Source of the DNA: a bacterium | GTDB lineage: Bacteria > Patescibacteriota > Patescibacteriia > CAIQCM01 | Length of the DNA stretch: 5,696 nucleotides | Reading direction: 5' to 3' | Assembly: GCA_023246535.1 (NCBI GenBank) | Contig: JAHFIF010000077.1 | Coordinates: 1-5,696 of the forward strand | Part shown: one piece after another, positions 1 through 5,335 of the stretch | How the letters are laid out: the number at the start of each line of letters is the position of its first letter | Position numbering within the stretch: position 1 is the stretch's first letter | Notes under the pieces: model-generated | Seen by the model: only the letters and a program-made list of their open reading frames with translations | The model's database searches: none | Told to the model about the DNA's origin: nothing | Program-made: the position numbers and the translations under genes

Positions 1-161
1 ACGGTGTAGCTGACCTTTTCCTTGTCAGCCGAGCGGCGCAATTCGTCCGCTTCCTTCACCTTAAGACCCTGGTAATTGACGAACACCGCCGACTTCATGG
101 AACCGAAGTAACCCTGAAGTTCAGCGAGCGTCTGTTCTTTCTGTAGCCGTGTTTTGGCCAT
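1..161 (-). CDS. rplJ: 50S ribosomal protein L10, N-terminal part (cut by window edge)
   Basis: Translating the minus strand from the ATG at 159-161 gives 53 residues starting MAKTRLQKEQTLAELQGYF, then SAVFVNYQGLKVKEADELRR, then KVSYT at the edge. This is the family pattern of L10: a basic N-terminus, the 'vvvdyrGLtv..m..LR' strand-turn-helix, and an approach to the '.V.KNtL' segment, which lies outside the window. L10 forms the base of the ribosomal stalk, binds 23S rRNA, and carries L7/L12 dimers on its C-terminal helix. rplL would be expected next, beyond the left edge. The start codon follows the terminator hairpin by only 9 nt (162-170). No separate Shine-Dalgarno is present; the nearest purine run, AGAG, lies inside the hairpin's descending arm. 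Identification is firm even though only about a third of the protein is visible. Confidence 0.93.
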   Translation of the reverse strand, partial: MAKTRLQKEQTLAELQGYFGSMKSAVFVNYQGLKVKEADELRRSADKEKVSYT

Positions 162-309
162 AACAAAAATGTGGTTCTCTATTAGAGAAACCACAGACAA
201 AGTCTCCGCCAATGACGGAAATCGACCTTTTGCCTCGGCAGGATCCTTGCGGAATTAACGGCTCAAACCGAGCCTACCTGCTGTCTGTGGCAAGGACTTA
301 AATCCTTGT
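162..309 (-). ncRNA. L10 leader (ribosomal protein autoregulatory leader RNA)
   Basis: The roughly 148-nt transcript leader of rplJ matches the known bacterial L10 leader. Its RNA has a 5' hairpin (291-308: CAAGGA/UCCUUG, 6 bp). Next comes the hallmark ACAGACAGCAGGU segment (RNA 5' to 3', 288-276), then a GGCUC/GAGCC hairpin (260-274). The matching CCUGCCGAGG arm follows at 242-233, and GCAGG (277-281) pairs with CCUGC (238-242). Next to that helix the unpaired purine-rich AGACA and CGAGG strands look like the kink-turn bound by the L10(L12)4 complex. Its position directly upstream of an L10 gene is the expected context. The family match is by recognition of conserved motifs, not a covariance-model search. 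Confidence 0.85.
164..194 (-). terminator. Intrinsic attenuator terminator in the rplJ leader
   Basis: On the minus strand a stem GUGGUU-(U)-CUCU/AGAG-AACCAC (194-171; 10 paired bases, one bulged base, 3-nt loop) is followed by AUUUUUGUU. It lies just before the rplJ start codon. The placement between leader RNA and start codon is that of a transcription attenuator. The first four bases of the stem (GUGG, 194-191) also belong to GUCUGUGG (198-191), which is exactly complementary to CCACAGAC at 290-283, so an antiterminator helix can exclude the terminator. Confidence 0.75.
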
Positions 310-315
310 GCCTCG

Positions 316-344
316 ATAATACAGGAGATTGTACCTTTCGTCAA
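316..344 (-). promoter_or_regulatory. Sigma70-type promoter of rplJ leader
   Basis: On the minus strand, TTGACG (339-344) and TATTAT (316-321) are separated by exactly 17 bp. Each box differs from consensus at one position. The expected transcription start is near 307-309, right at the first hairpin of the L10 leader, which supports both calls. Confidence 0.85.
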
Positions 345-371
345 TATTCCGCCAATTATGACCGTAAATTC

Positions 372-400
372 TTGACATTTTCCCCATTTCATGCTATTAT
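372..400 (+). promoter_or_regulatory. Sigma70-type promoter of the plus-strand membrane protein gene
   Basis: TTGACA (372-377, perfect consensus) and TATTAT (395-400) are 17 bp apart. Transcription would begin around 406-408, leaving a leader of about 40 nt before the TTG start at 448. The promoter is divergent from the rplJ promoter; the two -35 boxes are 27 bp apart. Confidence 0.85.
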
Positions 401-434
401 TCTCTGTTGATCGTCCATTCCCAACCACCAAAAA

Positions 435-440
435 AGAGGT
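435..440 (+). promoter_or_regulatory. Ribosome binding site AGAGGT that fixes a TTG start
   Basis: AGAGGT ends 7 nt before the TTG at 448-450, a good Shine-Dalgarno spacing. It supports TTG as the start of the downstream gene. It is the clearest Shine-Dalgarno in the window; the minus-strand genes mostly lack one. Confidence 0.7.
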
Positions 441-447
441 ATAAACC

Positions 448-1002
448 TTGAAAAAGAAGCTCGACCTTCTCAGCGTTGCCATCGCCGGTGTTTCCTACCT
501 ATATTTGATCATCATGACCGCCGCCGGGACCGGTGAAGGACTGTCGATTTCCACCTTTGCCCTCCTCGGCACGCTTGGCTGGATCACCAGCTACACCACC
601 TGGAAGTCCGGAAACAACCCCGGCGTGGCGATGAGCTACGCGATCGGCGCCACGGCAACCGCGGTCACGCTGATCGTCAAAGGCCGCTACGGCTGGTCGG
701 GGTTTGATACCGCGATCGCCGCCTTGGTCCTTACCTGCATCATCCTGCTGCTCACGAGCAGCAACAAGCTGGCCCTTGCTTTCGCCGTCGCCGCCTCGGC
801 AATTTCCTTCATCCCCTTCGTGGTCCTCACCTGGAAATTTCCCGCGGCCAGCCCCGTCATTCCCAACACCGGCTTCCTCGTGGCCAACATCCTCGCCCTC
901 ATCGCGGCGAAATCCTGGAAACTCGAAGCCCGCCTCTACCCCAGTTCCAATACGATCATTTGCGCGCTCCTCGTGATCCCTTGGATCATCGCGCGCCTCT
1001 AG
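448..1002 (+). CDS. Multi-pass membrane protein of unknown function
   Basis: The 184-residue protein begins MKKKLDLLSVAIAGV and is almost entirely hydrophobic. Likely membrane segments lie at about residues 7-25, 34-52, 60-77, 86-103, 107-127, 141-154 and 168-182, which gives six or seven helices with short polar loops (TWKSGNN near 51-57, KGRYGWSG near 78-85, KSWKLEAR near 155-162). The N-terminal KKK predicts a cytoplasmic N-terminus. I see no signal peptidase site, catalytic motif or transporter signature and do not recognise the family. Small SWEET/PQ-loop-like proteins are comparable in size, but I see no PQ motif. Start evidence is strong: a consensus promoter at 372-400 and AGAGGT 7 nt before the TTG. 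The gene is monocistronic and ends at a strong terminator (1017-1045). Function is unknown; that the gene is real is well supported. Confidence 0.85.
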   Translation: MKKKLDLLSVAIAGVSYLYLIIMTAAGTGEGLSISTFALLGTLGWITSYTTWKSGNNPGVAMSYAIGATATAVTLIVKGRYGWSGFDTAIAALVLTCIILLLTSSNKLALAFAVAASAISFIPFVVLTWKFPAASPVIPNTGFLVANILALIAAKSWKLEARLYPSSNTIICALLVIPWIIARL

Positions 1003-1016
1003 TCCCGCTTCCTCGC

Positions 1017-1045
1017 AAGCCCCAACTCGGTTGGGGCTTGTTTTA
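1017..1045 (+). terminator. Intrinsic terminator of the membrane protein gene
   Basis: A perfect 10-bp stem AAGCCCCAAC/GTTGGGGCTT (1017-1026 and 1030-1039) with a TCG loop is followed by GTTTTAT. It lies 14 nt after the stop codon of the plus-strand gene. Confidence 0.9.
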
Positions 1046-1051
1046 TATTTC

Positions 1052-1081
1052 AAAAACTCCCCGATGGCTCGAGGAGTTTTT
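1052..1081 (-). terminator. Intrinsic terminator closing the xseAB operon (usable on both strands)
   Basis: AAAAACTCC (1052-1060) pairs with GGAGTTTTT (1073-1081). An inner CGA/TCG helix (1062-1064 and 1069-1071) sits beyond one C-A mismatch, with loop TGGC. The stem ends in a T-tract on either strand. It lies 18 nt past the stop of the minus-strand gene at 1100, so its main role is probably to end that operon. It could also back up the plus-strand terminator at 1017-1045. Confidence 0.8.
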
Positions 1082-1099
1082 AGTTTTGCAGCCAATCAA

Positions 1100-1828
1100 C
1101 TAGCCGCGGCGCAGCTCCAGCCGCGCGATATCCTTGACGTATTCCTTGGCCAGTTCGCGATCTTCGTCTTTGGTGAAGGCGTCATGCTCGACGAAGAACA
1201 TGGCCAGGATGGCGCCGGTGGCCAAAATATTGGCGCTGGCAAAGCGCGACAGCGCCTGATCGGCAGTGCCGGCGACGACCGTCGCGACAAACACCAAAAA
1301 CATAACCAAAAATTCGAACCAGTGGCTCTTGGTAAAGCCGTTCTTGTGCAGCGTGACGATCCGCTGCCGCGCGTCGGAGACCAGCGCGGTCGCGGCCAGC
1401 AGTTCGGTGTACAAGACCTGTTCTTTGACCTCGCGCAGATCGGGAACGGTGTAGACGTGATAGGCGATGCGGCGGAAGAGTGCGTTGCCTTTGTCGTACT
1501 CGGAGAGATCGTACTTTTCAAAACCGCCGAGATAGTCGTAAACAAAACCGTGCAGGTCGGTGAACCAGCCGCGCAAGTGCGGCGCCGTGCCCAGGTTCTT
1601 GCCCAAATGATAGATGCGGCGCATCTTGTTCAGCTCGATGGCGACCGCTTCTTTGAGCCGCTCGCGGCGATCGACGGCGACAAAGACGAGAACGCCAAAG
1701 AGAACGGCAAAAATGACGACGACCGGCAGCACGATGACGCCGGCGAGCTGGACCGGGGCGGTCGGCGGACAAACGTACGCGACCAAATACGCGACGAGCA
1801 CCGCGACAATGGTTCGAAGGAGCTTCAT
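1100..1828 (-). CDS. Four-TM membrane protein of unknown function, last gene of the xseAB operon
   Basis: The 242-residue protein has two hydrophobic helices at the N-terminus (about 5-20 and 27-52). A soluble, mostly helical segment of about 115 residues follows (53-168). A second helix pair lies at about 170-187 and 197-214, followed by a charged tail (TKDEDRELAKEYVKDIARLELRR). Helix pair, cytosolic domain, helix pair resembles the layout of DUF4239 (bestrophin-like) proteins, but I see no diagnostic motif, so this is only a structural analogy. The soluble part is rich in charged and aromatic residues (HLRGWFTDLHGFVYDYLGGF, 84-103). The gene starts 36 nt after the xseB stop with no evident promoter or Shine-Dalgarno, so it is probably co-transcribed with xseAB. 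A terminator follows at 1052-1081. An open frame on the other strand here (1031-1849) is charged, repetitive shadow sequence. Confidence 0.8.
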   Translation of the reverse strand: MKLLRTIVAVLVAYLVAYVCPPTAPVQLAGVIVLPVVVIFAVLFGVLVFVAVDRRERLKEAVAIELNKMRRIYHLGKNLGTAPHLRGWFTDLHGFVYDYLGGFEKYDLSEYDKGNALFRRIAYHVYTVPDLREVKEQVLYTELLAATALVSDARQRIVTLHKNGFTKSHWFEFLVMFLVFVATVVAGTADQALSRFASANILATGAILAMFFVEHDAFTKDEDRELAKEYVKDIARLELRRG

Positions 1829-1864
1829 AGTTTTAGGTTGGTTTTTTAGATTTTAGGATGCGAA

Positions 1865-2116
1865 TTAAACGCCGAGCGACGGTTGGCCCGAAGCCCCTTC
1901 ATCAACCACGTCCTTAAATTTCTTTTTTATCTCGACGACCTTGTTTTCGACGCCCGAAAGCCGCTCCTTGAGCGTCCGCGCCAAAACGAGCGCGTGCTCA
2001 AAATCCTTAAGACCTTCTTCAAGATCGACTTCCTCGTTCTCGAACTTGGCGACGATCTTTTCCAGCTCGGCGAAGGAAGTTCCAAAACTGGCTTTGTCGG
2101 TTTTTTTCACAGACAT
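1865..2116 (-). CDS. xseB: Exodeoxyribonuclease VII small subunit
   Basis: The 83-residue protein has the XseB core SFAELEKIVAKFENEEVDLEEGLKDFEHALVLARTLKERL (residues 14-52), followed by VENKVVEIKKKFKD. This matches the family pattern 'sfeeaLeeLEeIVekLE.g.l.LeesL..yE.G..L...c...L..ae.kv'. XseB is a short helical hairpin. Several copies bind the extended C-terminal helices of XseA to form the ExoVII complex, which degrades single-stranded DNA from both ends to short oligonucleotides in the cytoplasm. The length is usual for the family (about 60-90). The gene starts 32 nt after the xseA stop, preceded by a weak GGA five bases before ATG. The extra C-terminal tail (VVDEGASGQPSLGV) is probably disordered. 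Confidence 0.95.
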   Translation of the reverse strand: MSVKKTDKASFGTSFAELEKIVAKFENEEVDLEEGLKDFEHALVLARTLKERLSGVENKVVEIKKKFKDVVDEGASGQPSLGV

Positions 2117-2148
2117 ATTTTCCGAATGACGAATTTCTAATTCTGCAA

Positions 2149-3327
2149 TTAAAGATTGATTGATTCCGCCGTCGCCTCGACCGAACCGTTGGACAGCCGA
2201 ACGTTCATGGCGTCGCCTTTTTTCAGGCGCGAGGCGTCTTTGACGATCGCGCCGCCGCTCCTCACGATGGCGTAGCCGCGGGCGAGCAAGCGTTCGGGGT
2301 TGAGGTTGGCCACGGTCCGGCTTAAAAGATCGACGGCATTCTTATAGTGTACCAGCCGGTCGCCAAAGCGTCCAAGATGAACTTTCAGGATGGACAAAAG
2401 GTTGAAATAGCGGTCGGTTTGGCCGGTCAGGACCCTAAAAATCGCATTGACCGAGACCGAGATCCGATGCTGGTGATCGACGAGCAAGGCCTCGTAGAGC
2501 GAGGCAACGCGGTCGGCCGCCGCCTCAAGCTGGAGCGCGATCTCCCGCTTGTCCGGCACGACGCGCTCGGCGGCGTTCGACGGGGTTGAAGCGCGCACGT
2601 CGGCGACATAATCGGCGATGCTCTCGTCGCGTTCATGCCCCACGCCCACCACCGTCGGCACGCGGCTGGCGTAGATCGCGCGCGCCACATCCTCGGAGTT
2701 GAAGGCTTGCAGGTCTTCCAGCGAGCCGCCGCCGCGAACAACGACCAAGACGTCGACCGCCGGCGCTTCGGGCGTAGAAAAATAATTGATCGCTTCCGAA
2801 ACCTGGGCGCGCGCCGCCTCGCCCTGGACCTGCACATGGCGGAGATGAACGGTGACGCCGGCCCAACGATTGTTCAAAATGCGGATGAAGTCGCCGCACG
2901 CCGCCGATTCGCGCGAAGCCACCAGGCCGATGTGCTCGGGGAAACGCGGGATGGCGCGCTTGCGGTCATAGGCAAACAAGCCTTCGGACTCGAGCTTTTT
3001 GCGCATCAGTTCAAAGGCGCGTTTGAGCGCCCCCTCCCCCACCGGTTCGACGCGTTCGACGGTCACCGAAAACTTGCCGCTTTTGGTATGGACGCGCGGG
3101 CTGCCGTAAACGCGCACGCGCATGCCGTCCTCAACCGGCGTTTTTAGGTTTTGCAGCACCATGAAGCAGGGCGCAATGGCTTCTTCCTTTTCGTCCTTCA
3201 AACTGAAGAACACCCACCGCCCCTGGTTGACGCTAAAACCCGAAACCTCGCCTTCAATGGCCACGGGAAAGGCCAAAAGGGCGTTAATTTCGCTGACGAA
3301 TTCGGAAACGGAAAAAACTTTATCCAT
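2149..3327 (-). CDS. xseA: Exodeoxyribonuclease VII large subunit
   Basis: This is the 392-residue catalytic subunit of ExoVII. It begins with an OB-fold ssDNA-binding domain (about residues 1-100: FSVSEFVSEINALL, IEGEVSGF, GRWVFFSLKDE). The nuclease domain follows, with the hallmark VVVRGGGSLEDLQAFNSE (195-212) and VGVGHERDESIADYVADVRA (227-246) then STPSNAAE. A helical coiled-coil region (about 258-340) is the expected XseB-binding stalk. The C-terminal strand segment LNPERLLARGYAIV (342-354) is typical. Candidate active-site residues D146, R198, H231 and D234 fall where essential residues lie in the Escherichia coli enzyme, as I recall them. The protein is shorter than the E. coli one (about 456), mainly through a shorter stalk. 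It starts 11 nt after the stop of the upstream FTP-like gene without a Shine-Dalgarno, which suggests translational coupling. Confidence 0.97.
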   Translation of the reverse strand: MDKVFSVSEFVSEINALLAFPVAIEGEVSGFSVNQGRWVFFSLKDEKEEAIAPCFMVLQNLKTPVEDGMRVRVYGSPRVHTKSGKFSVTVERVEPVGEGALKRAFELMRKKLESEGLFAYDRKRAIPRFPEHIGLVASRESAACGDFIRILNNRWAGVTVHLRHVQVQGEAARAQVSEAINYFSTPEAPAVDVLVVVRGGGSLEDLQAFNSEDVARAIYASRVPTVVGVGHERDESIADYVADVRASTPSNAAERVVPDKREIALQLEAAADRVASLYEALLVDHQHRISVSVNAIFRVLTGQTDRYFNLLSILKVHLGRFGDRLVHYKNAVDLLSRTVANLNPERLLARGYAIVRSGGAIVKDASRLKKGDAMNVRLSNGSVEATAESINL

Positions 3328-3338
3328 GGAATAGCTGG

Positions 3339-4034
3339 TTAGAGAACATCAGAAATGGCCGCCAATATTTCTCCCGAATTAACATCGATTATCGCCGAGT
3401 AGCCGGAGGAGAAGCGCGGCGGCACTACCGAGATTATCCTAATGAGACGAGGCGCGCCATATCCCACCAGCACCTGCAATCCGCCGATATCACTCCTTTT
3501 GGATCCGGGATATTGTTTTTCGAGGAGGGAATCGACTTGCTTTGCCGTCATTTTGGGAACGATATCCAAAGACAAGCCGGGCACAAAAGAACCCGTGGCC
3601 AGAAAAACGCGGCCGTCGGCGCTGACCAATACGGTGAAAGCCGACCCGCGCACCCAAAGACCGCGGTACATCTGGCTGAACATCACCCCAACGCCTTCAC
3701 CGGTCCTGGAATCGGAAACCCTCATGGCCAGCTCCTTGTCGGGATCGGTGATGCCGAATGAAGCGCCGTATTTATCAACATAGGCGCGCGCAACCTTTGC
3801 CGGATCTTTAAGGTCCTCTTTCGACAAGCCCGGCACTTCCAGGCCATCCGTACCGTAGCTTTCTCTGATCAAGCTGACGCCGGCAGGATCGGGATTGGGT
3901 AAATATTCCGGGATCGCCCGGCTTGGCTTTTCCGTCTTGGTAACCAAGAGCGCCGGCCTAAAGACGAAAAATGCCGCCGCCCCGACGGCGATTAAAATTA
4001 CCGATATAAGCAGAGACAATGTCATTTTTTTCAT
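3339..4034 (-). CDS. Membrane-anchored FTP/PepSY-like protein without a peptidase domain
   Basis: From the ATG at 4032-4034 the protein has 231 residues. A basic start MKKMTLS precedes a hydrophobic anchor or signal helix (about residues 6-25). A low-complexity linker rich in P follows, then an extracytoplasmic region. The part reading AYVDKYGASFGITDPDKEL, then VMFSQMYRGLWVRGSAFTVLV and DGRVFLATGSFVPGLSL (about residues 84-157), follows the fungalysin/thermolysin propeptide (FTP) pattern 'h.r..Q.y.G.pV.g....v....dG.v....G...p'. The remainder (about 160-231, ending SGYSAIIDVNSGEIL) looks like a PepSY domain. In secreted metallopeptidases these domains chaperone and inhibit the enzyme; here there is no HExxH catalytic domain. 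The frame is open to an ATG at 4073 (244 residues). I prefer the internal start because it gives a normal signal sequence and lies just past a candidate promoter. This is the first gene of the xseA-xseB operon. Confidence 0.82.
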   Translation of the reverse strand: MKKMTLSLLISVILIAVGAAAFFVFRPALLVTKTEKPSRAIPEYLPNPDPAGVSLIRESYGTDGLEVPGLSKEDLKDPAKVARAYVDKYGASFGITDPDKELAMRVSDSRTGEGVGVMFSQMYRGLWVRGSAFTVLVSADGRVFLATGSFVPGLSLDIVPKMTAKQVDSLLEKQYPGSKRSDIGGLQVLVGYGAPRLIRIISVVPPRFSSGYSAIIDVNSGEILAAISDVL

Positions 4035-4044
4035 AGATGTCTTT

Positions 4045-4073
4045 ATTATGGCATTTTTCGCGTTTATCGTCAT
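4045..4073 (-). promoter_or_regulatory. Candidate promoter of the FTP-xseA-xseB operon
   Basis: On the minus strand ATGACG (4068-4073) and CATAAT (4045-4050) are 17 bp apart. The -10 box matches 5 of 6 and the -35 box 4 of 6 consensus positions. Initiation near 4038 would leave only about four bases before the ATG at 4034, so a near-leaderless message is implied. It would also rule out the longer start at 4073 for this transcript. Motif-based only. Confidence 0.45.
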
Positions 4074-4100
4074 CTGACATGTTAGCGGGCGACTGGCCTG

Positions 4101-4139
4101 AAAAAATACAAACCCCCGCTGTTAAAGAGCGGGGGTTTG
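4101..4139 (-). terminator. Intrinsic terminator of the triple-repeat secreted protein gene
   Basis: On the minus strand a perfect 12-bp GC-rich stem CAAACCCCCGCT/AGCGGGGGTTTG (4139-4128 and 4120-4109) with a 7-nt loop is followed by TATTTTTT (down to 4101). It lies 34 nt after the stop of the gene at 4174-5127 and insulates the xseAB operon from it. Confidence 0.92.
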
Positions 4140-4173
4140 CTGGAAGCGCCTAGGTTAACGCGATGTTCGATCG

Positions 4174-5127
4174 CTAGTTGTTTCCCGGGCCGCGATGCAC
4201 GCCATGGACCTTCCTGGTCATTTGCCCAAGGTCGCGCACTGAGGTAGCCGTGACGGTCGTTCCGCTCAGGTCGCCGGTCGCCCAGATCCGGTCGCCGACC
4301 TTGATGTCGGAAAGCGTGATGGTCGCGGCGTCCTTGCCCATGCCTTTGGTGAACGTCGCCGTCGCGGCATTCACCGTATAAACGGTCTTGTTCAAACCGG
4401 TCATGGTGATCGTTGAACCGGTGACGTCGGTAACCGTGCCGCTGAATAAATTGATCGGTTTGGTCATCGGCGGCTTATTTTCCTCTTTATTCTTATGCAT
4501 GCCCGGCCGGCTAATGTCGCGAACCGAAGTGGCGGTAACGTTCGTACCGCTCAAGGTGCCGATCGCAAAGATCTGGTCACCGACGGCAATGTCGGTGATC
4601 GCGATCGTCGTCGGCGTTCCCTTGCCCATACCCTTCGACAGAACAGCGGCCGAGGCATCAACCATGTAAGTATTCTTTGTCTTGCCGACCATTGAATCGA
4701 TCGTGATGATCGAGCCGCTGACGGCTGTTACTTTGCCGCTAAAAATATTGCGGCCGTTCATGGAGCGATCAATGATCATCTTGGCCGTTTCGTTTGTACC
4801 GGTCACCGGACCGGTGACAACGACCTTGTCGCCGATGGCGACATTGGCAATGCTCAAGCCCGTACCGCCCATGCCGGGGTCGATCTTGGCGGAACTGGCG
4901 TCAACCGCATAAACCGTGCCCTTGGCGTCGGTGACGGTCAGCGTCGTGCCGCTAATGCCCGTAACCGTGCCAAAGACCATGTTGCTCGCCATCATGCTGG
5001 TGTGCATTTTGTTTCGGCCGCCGAAAGCATGAGCGCCGGGCGTTTGCGCCATTGTGACAATCGGCAGCGCCACCGCGGTAACAATGACCGCGCCGGCGAT
5101 AAAGTGAGCTGTTTTGAATTTCATCAT
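4174..5127 (-). CDS. Secreted protein with three tandem DUF5666-like beta repeats
   Basis: The 317-residue protein starts with a signal peptide (hydrophobic core about 8-24, probable cleavage after TMA, residue 27). Three homologous repeats follow at about 51-122, 128-206 and 227-300. Each runs 'FsGtVT.vsGstiT......YtVdAs.A...kGMGk...tIai.dI.vGD.i.a.G.lsGT.vtAtsvrD'. This matches the DUF5666 theme of small beta-barrel (OB-like) units found in exported bacterial proteins of unknown role. Repeats 2 and 3 are closest, sharing KGMGK and GTxVTATSVRD. Repeat 1 is more divergent (DPGMGG, ending AKMIIDRS). The linkers are polar (RPGMHKNKEENKPPMTKP). Regions just after the signal (NKMHTSMMASNM) and the C-terminus (KVHGVHRGPGNN) carry Met and His. 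No enzyme motif is visible. Start choice: two ATGs in tandem (5125-5127, 5122-5124) and no Shine-Dalgarno. The gene is monocistronic with its own terminator. Function unknown. Confidence 0.85.
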   Translation of the reverse strand: MMKFKTAHFIAGAVIVTAVALPIVTMAQTPGAHAFGGRNKMHTSMMASNMVFGTVTGISGTTLTVTDAKGTVYAVDASSAKIDPGMGGTGLSIANVAIGDKVVVTGPVTGTNETAKMIIDRSMNGRNIFSGKVTAVSGSIITIDSMVGKTKNTYMVDASAAVLSKGMGKGTPTTIAITDIAVGDQIFAIGTLSGTNVTATSVRDISRPGMHKNKEENKPPMTKPINLFSGTVTDVTGSTITMTGLNKTVYTVNAATATFTKGMGKDAATITLSDIKVGDRIWATGDLSGTTVTATSVRDLGQMTRKVHGVHRGPGNN

Positions 5128-5159
5128 ATTTTTGCAGATAAATGATTAGCACTATTACC

Positions 5160-5189
5160 ATTACGAACCGTGGGCATGATTTGGTTCAA
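5160..5189 (-). promoter_or_regulatory. Weak candidate promoter of the triple-repeat gene
   Basis: On the minus strand TTGAAC (5184-5189) and CGTAAT (5160-5165) are 18 bp apart, each matching 4 of 6 consensus positions. A terminator for the preceding gene lies upstream at 5253-5289, so a promoter must lie between 5128 and 5252. This is the best pair I found there, but A/T-rich sequence makes a chance match plausible. Confidence 0.25.
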
Positions 5190-5252
5190 ACCATGGGCGA
5201 CTAAATTAAGATTTAAGGCAATTACGCAGACGGTTTGCAATACAACTTCTTA

Positions 5253-5289
5253 CAACAAAAAACAGCCCGCCGTTTAGGAGAGCCGTTTT
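5253..5289 (-). terminator. Intrinsic terminator of the right-edge gene
   Basis: On the minus strand AAAACGGCUCUCC (5289-5277) pairs with GGCGGGCUGUUUU (5271-5259), with two G-U wobbles, one mismatch and a 5-nt loop UAAAC. It runs into UUUUUUGUUG. It lies about 47 nt past the stop codon at 5336. The wobbles make it usable on the minus strand only; the plus-strand version has mismatches at those positions. Confidence 0.7.
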
Positions 5290-5335
5290 CTTGATCTTTG
5301 GTTATTTATCCTAGCCAACTTTGCGACGGTCGCGT

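Noticed and set aside
255..482. 75-residue minus-strand open frame across the divergent promoters
   Set aside because: It covers both promoters and the L10 leader, lacks a ribosome binding site, and resembles no protein.
499..1095. 198-residue minus-strand open frame opposite the plus-strand membrane protein
   Set aside because: The product is G/D/E/R-rich shadow sequence, and the plus strand has promoter, Shine-Dalgarno, hydrophobic helices and terminator.
1031..1849. 272-residue plus-strand open frame opposite the four-TM gene
   Set aside because: It starts inside a terminator hairpin, has no ribosome binding site, and its product is an unstructured run of D, G, Q, R and K. The minus-strand frame has clear membrane helices and operon context.
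2117..2148. GAATT/AATTC inverted repeat between xseA and xseB as an operator or processing site
   Set aside because: Only 5 bp in A/T-rich spacer; expected by chance.
2635..3147. 170-residue plus-strand open frame inside xseA
   Set aside because: It lies opposite the conserved catalytic region of xseA; the composition is that of an antisense shadow in GC-rich DNA.
5182..5193. Inverted repeat TGGTT-CA-AACCA between two CATG(GGC) copies
   Set aside because: The arms are 5 bp with too small a loop. It overlaps a weak -35 candidate, and with nothing to compare it to it could be chance.
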